Below are positions 62,966 to 64,000 of a stretch of 64,000 bases of DNA, one piece after another. The notes beneath the pieces are model-generated. The model saw nothing but the letters and a program-made list of their open reading frames with translations, made no database searches and was not told where the DNA came from. Each line of letters opens with the position of its first letter. The stretch's first letter is position 1. This stretch comes from Brucella oryzae (GTDB lineage Bacteria > Pseudomonadota > Alphaproteobacteria > Rhizobiales > Rhizobiaceae): positions 1,400,501-1,464,500 of the forward strand of contig JAAVLL010000001.1 in assembly GCA_012103035.1 (NCBI GenBank). Direction: 5' to 3'. A program made the position numbers and the translations under genes.

Positions 62966-63710
62966 CGCGCACCCAGCAATCGTGTTATAGCGTTTTCAGC
63001 GCTTCGAAAATGCATCGGCCGCCACAATCAAGAATCTCATTGAATGACTGGTATCAATAATCGCGATACCGGCACGCTTGCCCCTGCACCATCTCGCCCG
63101 AATACCCATAAAACACTCGTACAGAATTACAGTTAATGAAGGATTTCCAGCCGTATTTCGACCTTGAATAGGGCCTATACTCAGCTTTCGGCAAAATTGC
63201 GATACGAATGTCAAATGATATTCGTACTTGTCATCGTTCAAACGACGCCATAAAAGCAATCGAAGGTTTTGGGTGAACTACCAGAATCGTTTGCCGGTTC
63301 TCAAAATGAACTGCAAGGAACGGTAGTGAAAACAGCGGCATATTCATTCGCCGCCCCCGATAACCAGCACAGAATTCAGCGGAGATGTGGCTCCCCGCCC
63401 TCCGTTTCTATCGGCCGACTGCGCATCTTTACGCGCTGTCGCCAACGCTCGAAAAGAGCAATGAGGTCGGCCCGGCTTTTCCGGGTCATATATGAGGTCG
63501 TTTCGTTCGGAACAGCTATGGGTCAAGCAAGACTGACCACTGCAAGCCTGAAGACCGTGATCGCCGCGAGGCCGTCGCGCGCGGAGGCAGCAGCTTTTAT
63601 TCCGACGAACCCAGAACCATCCGGCAGACGCAGCGCAGCGAGCACGACAGCCCTCAGGGTTTCGTCCGGCACACGCGTTTTGCGTCTTCGTGCCGGCAGG
63701 AAAGACAATA
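62966..63710. other. Long intergenic region and rne leader
   Basis: About 745 bp separate the amidase start from rne. No reliable gene is seen. The 3' part probably holds the rne promoter and a long 5' untranslated leader with hairpins. Confidence 0.5.
63666..63696 (+). promoter_or_regulatory. Hairpin next to the rne ribosome-binding site
   Basis: CCGGCAC (63666-63672) and GTGCCGG (63690-63696) are perfect arms. Inner ACGC/GCGT extends the stem, with a CTTC bulge. The SD sequence AGGAAAG follows directly, so folding could affect rne translation or RNase E feedback cleavage. Confidence 0.45.
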
Positions 63711-64000
63711 ATGTCCAACAAAATGCTTATAGATGCCTCCCACCCGGAGGAGACCCGGGTTATCGTCACTCGGGGCAACAAGATTGAAGAATTCGACTTT
63801 GAGTCGGAACACAAGAAGCAGCTGAAAGGCAATATCTACCTTGCACGCGTCACCCGCGTCGAACCATCGCTTCAGGCTGCGTTCGTGGAATATGGCGGCA
63901 ATCGCCATGGTTTCCTTGCGTTTTCGGAAATCCATCCTGACTACTACCAGATCCCGGTAGCAGACCGTCTTGCGCTGCTCGAAGCGGAAGCAAAGGCCGC
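63711..64000 (+). CDS. rne: Ribonuclease E, N-terminal part
   Basis: The gene starts at the ATG at 63711, ten bases after CAGGAAAG, and runs off the right edge. The 96 visible residues read NKMLIDASHPEETRVIVTRGNKIEEFDFES, then LKGNIYLARVTRVEPSLQAAFVEYGGNRHGFLAFSEIHPDYY. This is the start of the RNase E/G S1 domain, whose loops bind 5'-monophosphate RNA ends. RNase E is the main mRNA-decay endonuclease and degradosome scaffold. The alphaproteobacterial type is inferred from context. Confidence 0.95.
   Translation, partial: MSNKMLIDASHPEETRVIVTRGNKIEEFDFESEHKKQLKGNIYLARVTRVEPSLQAAFVEYGGNRHGFLAFSEIHPDYYQIPVADRLALLEAEAKA

Overview
The window is chromosomal DNA of an alphaproteobacterium of the order Rhizobiales, most likely the Brucella/Ochrobactrum group (Brucellaceae). 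The evidence is the Omp2-type porin, a BepC-type TolC protein, a PopZ homologue, a sufBCDS-sufT operon, class I fumarase, NtrY and RNase E, plus composite palindromic intergenic repeats of rhizobial type. It reads as ordinary core chromosome with a few accessory patches. I found no CRISPR array, transposase, integrase, rRNA, or defence or biosynthetic island.

A dominant feature is broken reading frames. About two thirds of the recognisable genes, including essential ones (valS, tyrS, prfB, nadK, sufB, PBP1A), are split between frames. Wherever I could rebuild the local sequence, one or two bases are missing, often in a short homopolymer, and gene lengths return to whole codons once these are restored. 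I read this as base under-calling in a draft assembly, so each such gene is annotated as one full-length CDS with its breaks noted. The one shift I consider biological is in prfB, which carries the classic +1 recoding site (SD-like AGGAGG, then CUU UGA C).

Layout. 1-3.4 kb: start of ntrY, a methyltransferase, a small Cys-rich secreted peptide, a GNAT acetyltransferase and an amino-acid-binding protein. 3.6-8.6 kb: tRNA-Arg, an ABC-F ATPase, lipoate ligase, a glycosyltransferase-like protein and a Cys-rich repeat protein. 8.7-11.6 kb: porin, a patch of small orphan ORFs with a terminase-small-subunit-like remnant, then tRNA-Val. 11.7-18.9 kb: L,D-transpeptidase, fumarase, SDR/TetR and hydrolase/MarR divergent pairs. 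18.9-22.6 kb: DUF971 protein, moaA, a DMT transporter and mobAB. 22.8-28.4 kb: a second amino-acid-binding protein with two permeases, a GST, a 3-hydroxyisobutyrate-dehydrogenase-like enzyme and a FadL-like protein. 28.7-36 kb: pcm, bepC, popZ and valS on the minus strand, a small HMA protein and an exported protein. 36-41 kb: sufA, a TfoX-like protein, a DEAD-box helicase, nadK, tRNA-Thr and a glycosyltransferase. 41-48.2 kb: suf operon and a second cysteine desulfurase. 48.3-56.2 kb: hydrolase, SMR transporter, a dense cluster of inverted repeats, tyrS, a giant AsmA/YhdP-like protein, Bcp and a DUF455 protein. 56.3-64 kb: M23 peptidase, prfB, PBP1A, amidase and the start of rne.

Functionally the window groups envelope building (porin, L,D-transpeptidase, M23 peptidase, PBP1A, amidase, AsmA-like protein, BepC), Fe-S cluster and sulfur metabolism (suf genes, desulfurase, lipoate ligase, MoaA, Fe-S fumarase), molybdenum cofactor synthesis and translation or RNA processing. 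The best leads beyond ordinary annotation are regulatory: paired stem-loops in the leaders of the two paralogous binding-protein genes, operator-like palindromes before ntrY, bepC, the SDR/TetR pair and the hydrolase/MarR pair, and a near-consensus Irr iron control element upstream of sufB.
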